64,000 nt of DNA, taken from Cacconaster sp045599325. Lineage in GTDB: Bacteria; Bacteroidota; Bacteroidia; Bacteroidales; UBA932. The DNA is taken from NCBI GenBank assembly GCA_045599325.1, contig JAZRVT010000030.1, positions 1 through 64,000 on the forward strand, in the 5' to 3' direction. The notes below the pieces were generated by a model. It saw only the letters and a program-made list of their open reading frames with translations. It was not told where the DNA came from and searched no databases. How positions within the stretch are numbered: position 1 is the first letter of the stretch; every line of letters starts with the position of its first letter. This document shows positions 49,465-57,467 of the stretch, piece after piece. Both the position numbers and the translations under genes were made by a program.

Positions 49465-49827
49465 TTAGAATTTAAGGCCGCCTTCGCGGGCAGCTTCTGC
49501 CAAACTTTTAACTCTTCCGTGATAGAGGTAACCGCCACGGTCGAATGCGACAGTGTTGATACCCTTTTCAATTGCACGCTCTGCAATCGCCTTGCCTACT
49601 ACAGCTGCAGCCTCGATGCCGGTCTTGCCCTTGCAAGCCTCCACGAGAGCCTTGTCGTTGGAAGCGGCGCTCGCGAGAGTGACACCCTTAAGATCGTCGA
49701 CAACCTGTACGTAGATCTGTTTATTGCTTCTGAAAACCACCATCCTTGGTCTTTCGGCAGTGCCGTTGACCACCTTGCGGATGCGATAGTGGATCCTCTG
49801 TCTTCTTTCTTGTTTAGTCATTGCCAT
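49465..49827 (-). CDS. rplR: Ribosomal protein uL18
   Basis: 120 aa. RRQRIHYRIRKVVNGTAERPRMVVFRSNKQIYVQVVDD and the C-terminal VAFDRGGYLYHGRVKSLAEAAREGGLKF. It binds 5S rRNA. Confidence 0.98.
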   Translation of the reverse strand: MAMTKQERRQRIHYRIRKVVNGTAERPRMVVFRSNKQIYVQVVDDLKGVTLASAASNDKALVEACKGKTGIEAAAVVGKAIAERAIEKGINTVAFDRGGYLYHGRVKSLAEAAREGGLKF

Positions 49828-49841
49828 AACTTGATCTCCTA

Positions 49842-50402
49842 TTATTTAGCTGCGGCTGACTTACCCGCCTTGCGACGGAGCTGTTCACCGACGAACTTGA
49901 TACCCTTGCCCTTGTATGGTTCAGGCTTGCGGAATGAGCGGACCTTTGCAGCGACCATACCGAGGAGCTGCTTGTCAGCGCTTTTCAAAATGAGCACAGG
50001 ATTCTGGCCCTTCTTAACTGCAGGGGCTTCAGCCTTGATTTCCACTGGGAACTGGAACTGGATGTCGTGTGAGTAACCGAGAGAGAAAGTGGCGATCTGG
50101 CCATTGACCTCAACGCGGTAACCTACACCGACGAGTTCCTGCTGGATTGTGAATCCCTCGGAAACACCGACTACCATATTGTTGATCAAAGCGCGGTAGA
50201 GGCCGTGCATTGAGCGGTGGCGAGGCTGGTCTGTAGGACGCTTAACTGTAAGCACATTCCCGTCGACTGAAACTTCGATGTCCGGATCTACTTTCTGGGT
50301 CATCTCGCCGAGCGGGCCTTTCACCTTGATGACGTTGTCGTCGCTGACTGAAACAGAGACGCCAACCGGAAGGTTTACAGGTAATTTACCAATTCTTGAC
50401 AT
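49842..50402 (-). CDS. rplF: Ribosomal protein uL6
   Basis: 186 aa. MSRIGKLPVNLPVGVSVSV at the start and KVRSFRKPEPYKGKGIKFVGEQLRRKAGKS at the end, with two alpha/beta repeats between. Confidence 0.98.
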   Translation of the reverse strand: MSRIGKLPVNLPVGVSVSVSDDNVIKVKGPLGEMTQKVDPDIEVSVDGNVLTVKRPTDQPRHRSMHGLYRALINNMVVGVSEGFTIQQELVGVGYRVEVNGQIATFSLGYSHDIQFQFPVEIKAEAPAVKKGQNPVLILKSADKQLLGMVAAKVRSFRKPEPYKGKGIKFVGEQLRRKAGKSAAAK

Positions 50403-50427
50403 TATTCTGAATTTTTATTGTTGACAA

Positions 50428-50823
50428 TTAATAGACGTAACAAAGCACTTCACCGCCGACATTGAGGGTCTTTGCTTCCTTGTCGGTGATAATACCTTTG
50501 GATGTGGAGAGGATAGCGATTCCGAGACCATTGAGCACACGCGGCATGTTTTCAACGTCGGTGTAGGTTCTCAGACCCGGAGAGCTGACGCGGACAAGCT
50601 TCTTGACAGCAGCTTTCTTTGTCTCCGGATGGTACTTGAGCGCCATCTTGATAGTGTTGCAAGGTGTGCCTTCGACAACCTTGTAAGCGAGAATGTAACC
50701 CTTTTCGTGAAGAATACGGGTAATCTCGACTTTCATCTTGGATGCAGGAACCTCTACGGTCTTGTGACCTGCGAGATACGCATTGCGGACTCTTGTCAGA
50801 TAATCTGCGATTGGATCAGTCAT
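50428..50823 (-). CDS. rpsH: Ribosomal protein uS8
   Basis: 131 aa. DPIADYLTRVRNAYLAGHKTVEVPASKMK at the start and LGIAILSTSKGIITDKEAKTLNVGGEVLCYVY at the end. It is a 16S rRNA helix-21 binder and, in E. coli, the spc-operon repressor. A 96-base gap with a hairpin precedes it. Confidence 0.98.
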   Translation of the reverse strand: MTDPIADYLTRVRNAYLAGHKTVEVPASKMKVEITRILHEKGYILAYKVVEGTPCNTIKMALKYHPETKKAAVKKLVRVSSPGLRTYTDVENMPRVLNGLGIAILSTSKGIITDKEAKTLNVGGEVLCYVY

Positions 50824-50844
50824 TTTGTTTGTTTTTGTTTGAAT

Positions 50845-50881
50845 TCGACGTCACTCGGAAAAGGCCTGTCGCGACGCCCGA
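50845..50881 (-). promoter_or_regulatory. Hairpin in the rpsN-rpsH intergenic gap
   Basis: On the minus strand TCGGGCGTC pairs with GACGTCGA (eight pairs, one wobble, one bulged G) around a 20-base loop. The gap (50824-50919) is long for this otherwise tightly packed cluster and AT-rich outside the hairpin. It could be a processing or autoregulatory site; the role is unproven. Confidence 0.4.
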
Positions 50882-50919
50882 TATCCAATGGTTAATTATT
50901 ATATTATAAGTATATGCTC

Positions 50920-51189
50920 TTACCAGCTAGCCTTCTTGACTCCCGGGATCAGGCCCTTTGAAGCCATCTCACGGAACTGAATACGGCTGATGCCGAATTC
51001 GCGCATATATCCCTTAGGACGTCCTGTGATGGAGCAGCGGTTGTGCTGGCGGCAAGGGGAGCTGTTCTTTGGGAGCTTGTCGAGAGCGGCCCAGTCGCCG
51101 GCTTCCTTCAGAGCTTTGCGTTTTTCAGCATATTTGGCACACAGTGCAGCGCGTTTTACTTCGCGTGCTTTCATTGATTCTTTTGCCAT
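50920..51189 (-). CDS. rpsN: Ribosomal protein uS14
   Basis: 89 aa. MAKESMKAREVKRAALCAKYAEKR at the start; CRQHNRCSITGRPKGYMREFGISRIQFREMA near the end. This is the longer form without the four-Cys zinc site. Confidence 0.98.
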   Translation of the reverse strand: MAKESMKAREVKRAALCAKYAEKRKALKEAGDWAALDKLPKNSSPCRQHNRCSITGRPKGYMREFGISRIQFREMASKGLIPGVKKASW

Positions 51190-51194
51190 ACCTC

Positions 51195-51809
51195 TTAGTT
51201 GTTATGTTTGATATTCTTGAAAGGTACACCGAATTCGCGGAGAAGGGCGTAAGCCTCTTCATCCTTGGTAGCTGTGGTGACAAATGTAATCTCCATACCC
51301 ATCACCTTGGTGATCTTGTCGATGTCGATCTCCGGGAAGATGATCTGTTCCTTGACGCCGAGGGTGTAGTTGCCTCTGCCGTCGAAGTTCTCAGCGACGC
51401 CCTTGAAGTCCCTGATACGAGGGAGGGAGACAGCGATGAGCCTTTCGAGGAACTCATACATCTTGATACCGCGGAGGGTTACCTTTGCTCCGATAGGCAT
51501 TCCCTTACGGAGTTTGAAGTTGGAGATGTCTTTGCGTGAGACAGTCTGGACAGCCTTCTGGCCAGTGATAGAGGTAAGTTCCTGCTGAGCGACCTCAACG
51601 AGCTTCTTGTCCTGGGTTGCAGAACCGATGCCTTCGTTGATGGTGATCTTCACGAGCTTTGGAACCTGCATCACTGTGGAGTACTTGAACTCCTTCATGA
51701 GCTTGTCAACAATCTCTTCCTTGTACTTCTTCTGAAGTGAAGGAACATATCCGATCTGTGCCATTGTAGGACCCTGAGGTACCGCAGCAGCTTTTTCTTT
51801 CTTTGCCAT
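51195..51809 (-). CDS. rplE: Ribosomal protein uL5
   Basis: 204 aa, about 20 longer than usual at the N-terminus (MAKKEKAAAVPQGPTMAQIG precedes YVPSLQKKYKEEIVDKL). The core shows PKLVKITINEGIG and FRDFKGV-like IRDFKGVAENFDGRGNYTLGVKEQIIFPEI. The first ATG shares one base with the rplX stop (TAATG), supporting that start; Met16 is the alternative. Confidence 0.96.
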   Translation of the reverse strand: MAKKEKAAAVPQGPTMAQIGYVPSLQKKYKEEIVDKLMKEFKYSTVMQVPKLVKITINEGIGSATQDKKLVEVAQQELTSITGQKAVQTVSRKDISNFKLRKGMPIGAKVTLRGIKMYEFLERLIAVSLPRIRDFKGVAENFDGRGNYTLGVKEQIIFPEIDIDKITKVMGMEITFVTTATKDEEAYALLREFGVPFKNIKHNN

Positions 51810-52129
51810 TACTTGATCTCCTCACCTGATTTTTTAGCGTAGCGTACGAGTTTGCCCTTGTCGTTGAGACGACGGCCGATCTTGGTTGCGCCGCCCTTGA
51901 CAGGGTCAACGACCTGAAGATTCGAAACGTGGATGCCAGCTTCCTGTTTAACAATACCACCCTGAGGGTTCTTTGAATTAGGTTTGGTGTGCTTGCTGAT
52001 CATGTTGACTCCTTCAACGATCGCACGGCTCTTCTCAACGTCGACGCTGAGAACCTTTCCGGTCTTGCCCTTGTCGTTGCCGGCATTCACATAGACCATG
52101 TCACCTTTCTTTACGTGTAATTTTGCCAT
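51809..52129 (-). CDS. rplX: Ribosomal protein uL24
   Basis: 106 aa with a KOW motif: HVKKGDMVYVNAGNDKGKTGKVLSVDVEKSRAIVEGVNM. It is an assembly initiator of the 50S subunit. Confidence 0.98.
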   Translation of the reverse strand: MAKLHVKKGDMVYVNAGNDKGKTGKVLSVDVEKSRAIVEGVNMISKHTKPNSKNPQGGIVKQEAGIHVSNLQVVDPVKGGATKIGRRLNDKGKLVRYAKKSGEEIK

Positions 52130-52143
52130 AGTACGGTCTCCTA

Positions 52144-52509
52144 TTATAATACTTCAGGTGCCAGTGAGACAATTTTCATATAATTTTCGCGGAGTTCGCG
52201 TGCAACCGGACCGAAAATACGGGTTCCAACAACCTCATCCTGCTTGCTGAGCAGAACGCAGGCGTTGTCGTCAAAACGGATATAAGAACCATCCGGACGG
52301 CGGATTTCCTTCTTTGTACGGACTACCACTGCGTTTGAAACTGCGCCCTTCTTGGTGTTGCCGCCAGGGATTGCGCTCTTGACAGCGACGACAATCTTGT
52401 CGCCGACAGTGGCATAGCGGTGACGTGTGCCACCAAGGACACGGATGCAGAGGACTTCCTTCGCTCCTGAGTTGTCTGCCACTAAAAGACGTGATTCTTG
52501 CTGTATCAT
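52144..52509 (-). CDS. rplN: Ribosomal protein uL14
   Basis: 121 aa. MIQQESRLLVADNSGAKEVLCIRVLGG at the start and RIFGPVARELRENYMKIVSLAPEVL at the end. Highly conserved. Confidence 0.98.
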   Translation of the reverse strand: MIQQESRLLVADNSGAKEVLCIRVLGGTRHRYATVGDKIVVAVKSAIPGGNTKKGAVSNAVVVRTKKEIRRPDGSYIRFDDNACVLLSKQDEVVGTRIFGPVARELRENYMKIVSLAPEVL

Positions 52510-52510
52510 T

Positions 52511-52765
52511 TTACTTGACTTTTTCTACGATTTCTACTAATCTCCAACGTTTGGTCTTGCTGAGAGGGCGGGTCTCCATGATGCGGACCTTGTCGCCTTC
52601 GCTGCACTCGTTCTTGTCATCCTGAGCGACGAACTTTGTGGTCTTGTTCACAAACTTGCCGTAGATCGGGTGCATCTCCTTGGTCTTGACAGCAACTACG
52701 ATAGATTTATCCATTTTGTTGCTTACTACGATACCGATTCTTTCTTTACGAAGATTTCTTTCCAT
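52511..52765 (-). CDS. rpsQ: Ribosomal protein uS17
   Basis: 84 aa. RKERIGIVVSNKMDKSIVVAVKTKEMHPIYGKFV and GDKVRIMETRPLSKTKRWRLVEIVEK. One base separates it from rplN. Confidence 0.98.
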   Translation of the reverse strand: MERNLRKERIGIVVSNKMDKSIVVAVKTKEMHPIYGKFVNKTTKFVAQDDKNECSEGDKVRIMETRPLSKTKRWRLVEIVEKVK

Positions 52766-52779
52766 AGGACTTTTCTATA

Positions 52780-52974
52780 TTAGTTCTGTTGTTCTTTTTC
52801 AGCGAGAACTGTCATCATCCTTGCGATGTCAGCCTTTGCCTTCTTGATAGTAGAAGTGTTTTCCAATGGAGAGATGACGTGGTTCATCTTCATACGGTTG
52901 AGATTCTGCTTCTCAGCTTCGAGACGCTCGCGGAGGTCCTTGACTGCCATCTCGGTGATTTCTTTCTTTTTCAT
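52780..52974 (-). CDS. rpmC: Ribosomal protein uL29
   Basis: 64 aa all-helical: KDLRERLEAEKQNLNRMKMNHVISPLENTSTIKKAKADIARM. Sits at the peptide exit. Confidence 0.96.
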   Translation of the reverse strand: MKKKEITEMAVKDLRERLEAEKQNLNRMKMNHVISPLENTSTIKKAKADIARMMTVLAEKEQQN

Positions 52975-52992
52975 TTTCTTCTCTCCTAACGA

Positions 52993-53412
52993 TTATTCAA
53001 CATAGTCTCTCCTGACTACGAACTTGGTTGTAATAGGGAGCTTCTGGGCGCCGAGGCGGAGAGCCTCTTTAGCAACTTCCATTGGAACGCCTTCAGCTTC
53101 GATAAGCATACGGCCTGGGGTAACAGGAGCCACAAAGCCCTCAGGATTACCTTTACCTTTACCCATACGGACCTCTGCAGGCTTCTTCGTATAAGGCTTG
53201 TCAGGGAATACGCGAATCCAGATTTTACCTTCACGTTTCATGTAACGAACGACAGCCTGGCGGGCGGCCTCAATCTGCTGACCGGTCAGCCAGCAGCTTT
53301 CCATAGTCTTGATGCCGAAAGATCCGAAGGCCAGCTGGCTGCCTCTCTGAGCAACACCTTTCATGCGGCCTTTCTGCTGTCTTCTGAATTTGGTTTTCTT
53401 AGGTTGTAACAT
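52993..53412 (-). CDS. rplP: Ribosomal protein uL16
   Basis: 139 aa from the ATG at 53412 (MLQPKKTKFRRQQKGRMKG); the frame runs on to 53493 but that stretch is the mRNA leader. GSFGIKTMESCWLTGQQIEAARQAV is canonical. It is the first gene of the ribosomal cluster here, with no rpsC before it. Confidence 0.98.
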   Translation of the reverse strand: MLQPKKTKFRRQQKGRMKGVAQRGSQLAFGSFGIKTMESCWLTGQQIEAARQAVVRYMKREGKIWIRVFPDKPYTKKPAEVRMGKGKGNPEGFVAPVTPGRMLIEAEGVPMEVAKEALRLGAQKLPITTKFVVRRDYVE

Positions 53413-53453
53413 TTCTTTATAACTTAAAAAATTTCTTAAACTCTTAACTATCA

Positions 53454-53483
53454 GTATCTTAGCCCATTCCACGCATAAGATAC
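53454..53483 (-). promoter_or_regulatory. Hairpin in the rplP mRNA leader
   Basis: On the minus strand GTATCTTA and TAAGATAC form a perfect 8-base-pair stem around a 14-base loop (TGCGTGGAATGGGC). It lies just after the expected transcription start and about 40 bases before the rplP ATG. There is no T run, so it is not a terminator. It could be an autoregulatory site for a ribosomal protein. Confidence 0.55.
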
Positions 53484-53490
53484 AGGGTTG

Positions 53491-53498
53491 CAAAGGTA
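53491..53498 (-). promoter_or_regulatory. Strong Bacteroidota promoter of the rplP-rplQ cluster
   Basis: TACCTTTG on the minus strand is a perfect TAnnTTTG. A TTTG -33 element (53517-53520 as CAAA on the plus strand) lies 18 bases upstream within an AT-rich stretch. The leader to rplP is roughly 75 bases. Confidence 0.75.
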
Positions 53499-53599
53499 GT
53501 GAAAAAAATTAAATACCAAAAATAATTGTCAATTTTCGACAAAAATTTTTGGTACTTAACCCGCTGAATTATCAGCGACTTATGTGATTTGAAAAGCCG

Positions 53600-54664
53600 C
53601 TAGAAACTTACCTTTTCGACCGCGCGCATAACTCTGAGGATATTGCCTCCCCAGAAGAGTTCAAGCTCCTTGTCAGTCCAGCCGCGGCGCATCAGCTCGA
53701 CAGTGATATACTTCATCTTGGACGCATCCTCGAGACCGGCCATTCCGCCGCCGCCGTCAAAGTCAGTGCCGATGCCGACATACTCCGGTCCGACAAGGTT
53801 CCTGACATAGTCCACGTGGTCGCAGAAGGTCGAGACGTTGACCTCGGCCGCAGGCTTCCAGGAGAGAGCCCAGCGCCCTGTTGTGACCTGGATGACACCG
53901 CCCGTCGCGGCGATCGCCTGTATCTCATCGTCGGTCAGGTTGCGCGGATGGTCCTTGATGGCATACACGCAGGAGTGAGAGCAGATGACAGGGGCCTTGC
54001 TCACGGCGCAGCAGTCGTAGAGGGTCTCCGAGGAGGCGTGTGACACATCCACCAGGATGCCGAGGCGGTTCATCTCGGCCACCATCTTCTCGCCGTAAGG
54101 AGAGAGGCCGTGCCAGCGTGCCACGCTGTCGCGGGAGGAGTCGCACACATCGTTGTTGTAGTTGTGGCAGAGGGTGATGATGCGCACGCCCTCGTTGTAG
54201 AATTCATAGAGCTTCTTGATGTCGCGTCCGATAGGGTATGCATTCTCGAGGCCCATCACAAGAGCAAGCCTGCCCTCCTTCTTCAGTTTCTTGATGTCCT
54301 TGACGGAATATGCGATCCCGGCCTCGTCGGAGTGGTCGGCGATGTAATCCTTGATGGCCTTCATCTTGCCCATCGCATAATCATACTTCTTCAGCTCGGT
54401 GGCCTCGTCGAGAGGACCCTGGCCGAGATAGATCGGATAGAAGCAGCAGTCCACCCTGCCCTCCCGGAGATTCGGGAACGATGCCTGAAGGTTCTTCTTG
54501 CCGACCGGCAGATGAAGGGCGGTGTCCGTATGGGTGTCGACAGAGATGATCCTGTCGTGAAGTTTCTCGGCTCTTGCCAGCAGCTCGGCGTCATCGCCGG
54601 CGACAGTGAATGAGAGCGCCGCAAATGTGAGCAGCGCCATCAGCATCCGGTTAAATATTCTCAT
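53600..54664 (-). CDS. Exported membrane-dipeptidase family (M19) dipeptidase
   Basis: 354 aa from the ATG at 54664, which overlaps the symporter stop (ATGA). The N-terminus is a signal peptide or anchor (MRIFNRMLMALLTFAALSFTVAG). Zinc-site motifs of renal-dipeptidase type: VDTHTDTALH, a bridging Glu in GLENAYPI, VDVSHAS, CSHSCVYAI, and GIGTDFDGGGG. It cleaves dipeptides in the periplasm. Paired with a GltS-like symporter, it could supply glutamate from peptides. The longer frame upstream is rejected. Confidence 0.93.
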   Translation of the reverse strand: MRIFNRMLMALLTFAALSFTVAGDDAELLARAEKLHDRIISVDTHTDTALHLPVGKKNLQASFPNLREGRVDCCFYPIYLGQGPLDEATELKKYDYAMGKMKAIKDYIADHSDEAGIAYSVKDIKKLKKEGRLALVMGLENAYPIGRDIKKLYEFYNEGVRIITLCHNYNNDVCDSSRDSVARWHGLSPYGEKMVAEMNRLGILVDVSHASSETLYDCCAVSKAPVICSHSCVYAIKDHPRNLTDDEIQAIAATGGVIQVTTGRWALSWKPAAEVNVSTFCDHVDYVRNLVGPEYVGIGTDFDGGGGMAGLEDASKMKYITVELMRRGWTDKELELFWGGNILRVMRAVEKVSF

Positions 54665-56028
54665 TTCTTTTTGTTTGAAAGTTCTTTTGCTGGAATCCAC
54701 CACTTTAATCTCCAGGCGAGGAAAATGATAAGCAGGGATATCAGAAGACAGCCGAGCATCATCCAGAGCCCCTTGCCGGCAGCGAAGAGGATCGGCACGA
54801 AGGTGATGAGCAATATCTCGACAGGTGCGCACGGGAGATATGCCAGCGCGTAGTCGTCCATTGCGCGGCTTGCCATCTTAGGGTCCACTATACGGAGCAG
54901 GGCTATGCCCATCGCCATTGTCCCGGTCCACCAGCCCCAGGCGAAGATCGACTTCTCAAACCAGTCCTTGCGGTTCAGGTGGCGGCCGAAGAAGAAGACC
55001 GTGAAGACGGTGACAGCAACGCCGACCAGGAACAGCACAAGCAGCGGCCAGGCGTACTTGACCACCACCGAAAGCTTGATGGAGGCCACTCCGCAGGCAA
55101 CCAGCAGGTCGGTTGCGGAGCTGCTGATGCTGGCCGTGGTCTTCTGGTCCACATATTTCAGCGCGCCTGTCTTGTCGAGGCAGACCTTCAGCAGCAGCCC
55201 CACTATGAAGGCGCAGCTGAAGACCGGAAGCTCCAGCTTCGGCCAGGCCGCCTTGACTCCCTGGCTGATGAGGTAGCCGCCGAAGGCAGCCACAAGCACC
55301 AGTGCAAGGTGGAAGACGTGAGAGTCGACGGAGATTGAGGAGACTGTGCCTATTGCGTGAGGCTCGCGCTTCTCCTCAGGGATAAGGCCGGTGCGGAGCT
55401 CGTCAGGAAGGTCGTCGAAATCAGTGATATAGGAAGTCTGGCCCTTCTTGGTGGCGATCTTGACAAAGAGCAGGCCGCCGAGGATTGCCAGTATGACGCC
55501 CATTGTCGCAGTGGTCATTCCGAGGCTGGTGGCCTCATCCCATCCGAGGCCGTCGAATGCGGAGCCGATGGCGGCGGCGGTACCGTGGCCTCCGTAGAAG
55601 CCGGTCGGAAGCATGACACCGAAGGCCGGGTTGAGCTCAGGCCATATCATATTCAGGACCAGCAGTCCGAAGAGGCCCATCACCGCCCACTGGAAAAGCA
55701 TTCCGAACTGGGAGTAGGCCCACATCGGGCCGACCCTCTTCGCCACCTCCTTCACCTTGAAGCTCGGGGATGAGAGCGGCAGCGCGCCGAACACAATGGC
55801 GATGAGAATCGCGGAATAGGTGCTGACGCTGTTGGAAAGAGGGAGCCATCCCAGTCCGTTGGGGCCGAAGACGAGGCCCAGGATACCTGCGATGAGGCTT
55901 GGCGGAATGAAGAGTTTCTGAACTAACTTGACTTTTACGCGGATGAGCTTCCCCACGAGCAGCAGCGCCAGGATGATGCTGAAGTCAGAGAAGAGAACCC
56001 ATGGTGTGAAATTTGCTGGAACGGCCAT
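54661..56028 (-). CDS. Sodium/glutamate symporter family protein (GltS-like)
   Basis: 455 aa, about 12 membrane helices. The conserved re-entrant region GVMLPTGFYGGHGTAAAIGSAF and the later block ASISSSATDLLVACGVASIKL mark the GltS (ESS) family. It imports glutamate, or a related anion, with Na+. A long central loop (about 205-245) is hydrophilic. It is the first gene of a pair with the dipeptidase (4-base overlap) and diverges from the DUF4294 gene. Confidence 0.88.
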   Translation of the reverse strand: MAVPANFTPWVLFSDFSIILALLLVGKLIRVKVKLVQKLFIPPSLIAGILGLVFGPNGLGWLPLSNSVSTYSAILIAIVFGALPLSSPSFKVKEVAKRVGPMWAYSQFGMLFQWAVMGLFGLLVLNMIWPELNPAFGVMLPTGFYGGHGTAAAIGSAFDGLGWDEATSLGMTTATMGVILAILGGLLFVKIATKKGQTSYITDFDDLPDELRTGLIPEEKREPHAIGTVSSISVDSHVFHLALVLVAAFGGYLISQGVKAAWPKLELPVFSCAFIVGLLLKVCLDKTGALKYVDQKTTASISSSATDLLVACGVASIKLSVVVKYAWPLLVLFLVGVAVTVFTVFFFGRHLNRKDWFEKSIFAWGWWTGTMAMGIALLRIVDPKMASRAMDDYALAYLPCAPVEILLITFVPILFAAGKGLWMMLGCLLISLLIIFLAWRLKWWIPAKELSNKKK

Positions 56029-56077
56029 CTGGTTTTAATTTGTCCTGTAAAGTTAACCAATTTTTATCAAAGAATCT

Positions 56078-56085
56078 TACCTTTG
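56078..56085 (+). promoter_or_regulatory. Bacteroidota -7 box (TACCTTTG) for the DUF4294 gene
   Basis: TACCTTTG, 9 bases before the ATG at 56095; very short leader. It contains the in-frame TTG at 56083, which is therefore not the start. Confidence 0.6.
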
Positions 56086-56094
56086 CCCCGCACA

Positions 56095-56763
56095 ATGAGA
56101 AAATTAGTCCCATACCTGCTGTCATTGCTGCTGCTTGCGGCCGCTGTCCCCTTTGAGGCGGCAGCTCAGAGCAAGTATGACGACATAGCAGTGATGGGAT
56201 ATATCGTCAGCGGAAATGACACCATCTATGTGGATGAGATACCGCCGGCAGTGATCCACCCGAAGCAGACAATGAAGCGCCGCGACTGGGTGAAATACTA
56301 CAAGAGAGTCCACAACTTCAGCAAGGCATACCCCTACGCGCTAGTGGTGAGCAGGGTCATCAACCAGACCGACAGTCTCTTCGAAGCCGACCATTACTCA
56401 GCGAGACAGCAGGAGAAGTACCTCGCCAAGCTGAAGGAGCAGGTCCTGCACGACTTCGAGCCGATGATGCGCAAGCTCACCCTGAAACAGGGGCTGATGA
56501 TGGTCCGTCTCATAGACCGCGAGTGCGGGAAGACTCCGTACTACATTCTCAAGTCCTATCTCGGAGGGGCGACGGCCGGGTTCTGGCAAGGTGTCGCCAA
56601 GATGTTCAAAGGAAACCTCAAGCAGCCGTACGACCGCTTCGGCGAAGACAAGGACCTCGAGGAACTTGTGGGATACTGGGAGCGGGGCCAGTTCGCAGAC
56701 CTCTATGAGATGATCTTCGGAAAGGAGCCTCCGGAGGTGGAGATTCCGGAAAGATTCAGATAA
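56095..56763 (+). CDS. DUF4294 exported protein
   Basis: 222 aa with a signal peptide (MRKLVPYLLSLLLLAAAVPFEAAA). The mature protein has the family blocks DTIYVDEIPPAVIHP, WVKYYKRVHNFSKAYPYALVVSRVI and, near the end, MVRLIDRECGKTPYYILKSYLGG and GFWQGVAKMFKGNLKQPYD. DUF4294 is Bacteroidota-specific, exported and of unknown function. It stands alone and overlaps lpxH tail to tail by 8 bases. Confidence 0.87.
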   Translation: MRKLVPYLLSLLLLAAAVPFEAAAQSKYDDIAVMGYIVSGNDTIYVDEIPPAVIHPKQTMKRRDWVKYYKRVHNFSKAYPYALVVSRVINQTDSLFEADHYSARQQEKYLAKLKEQVLHDFEPMMRKLTLKQGLMMVRLIDRECGKTPYYILKSYLGGATAGFWQGVAKMFKGNLKQPYDRFGEDKDLEELVGYWERGQFADLYEMIFGKEPPEVEIPERFR

Positions 56764-57466
56764 CCAGACAGTCGGGGCCTTCGGACCAGTCGTCGACGAG
56801 AAAAAGTTCCCCGCCGCTCGCCACAGGCAGGTGCGCCTTCACGTGGTAATGGCCGAATACATAGCAGTCCACAGGCGTGGTCTTCCCCAGTTCATTGGCA
56901 AAACGCCATATGTCCGACTGCTCACCGCCGAACGCATATTTGCAGGCCCTCTTCCGGCTGTGGGCAGCCCATCTGCGGGCGAACCCGAAGACACATCTCG
57001 GAGGGAGACACTTCAGAAGGGCGATACATACTCTGTTGCGGAGGATATTGAATGTGGCCCTGGCCTTGAAAGATGAGCTGCCCGGCAGGTCGCCGTGGCC
57101 GATGCAGAAGCGGCGGCCTTCAATCTCCTTCAGAATGTAAGGTTCCCTGACTGTCTTCACGCCCAGCTCCCTGTCGAAATAGTCAGTCGTCCACCAGTCG
57201 TGGTTGCCGCCGAAGAAGAGCACTTCGCAGCCGCGGGAAGCAATGGTCTTGAGCTCGGCGAGGATATCCACATAGCCGCGCGGCACCACCTCGCGGTACT
57301 CCACCCAGAAATCGAATATGTCGCCGAGGAGATAGAGTCCGGCGGCATCTCCGGGTATGCTCTTCAGGAAATTCAGGAAGGTCTCCCGGCGGAAAGCATC
57401 GCTCCCGTCGCTGATGCCCAGATGGACATCGGCCACGAAATAGTATCTTCCGCCGTCAGAAGCCAT
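56756..57466 (-). CDS. lpxH: UDP-2,3-diacylglucosamine diphosphatase-type metallophosphatase
   Basis: 236 aa from the ATG at 57466; upstream codons lie inside uppP. Metallophosphoesterase motifs DVHLG, GDIFDFW, GGNHDWW, GHGD and GHYH are all present, with LpxH-like spacing. It would cleave UDP-2,3-diacylglucosamine to lipid X in lipid A synthesis, at the inner membrane. Bacteroidales carry several related phosphatases, so the exact substrate is likely but not certain. The start codon overlaps nothing but sits one base from the uppP stop. Confidence 0.83.
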   Translation of the reverse strand: MASDGGRYYFVADVHLGISDGSDAFRRETFLNFLKSIPGDAAGLYLLGDIFDFWVEYREVVPRGYVDILAELKTIASRGCEVLFFGGNHDWWTTDYFDRELGVKTVREPYILKEIEGRRFCIGHGDLPGSSSFKARATFNILRNRVCIALLKCLPPRCVFGFARRWAAHSRKRACKYAFGGEQSDIWRFANELGKTTPVDCYVFGHYHVKAHLPVASGGELFLVDDWSEGPDCLVI

Positions 57467-57467
57467 A

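Noticed and set aside
53413..53493. 27-codon N-terminal extension of rplP
   Set aside because: It would be translated from the leader that contains the promoter and hairpin; MLQPKKTKFRR is the family start.
54665..54832. 56-codon N-terminal extension of the dipeptidase
   Set aside because: It lies inside the symporter gene; the ATG at 54664 begins a signal sequence and overlaps the symporter stop.
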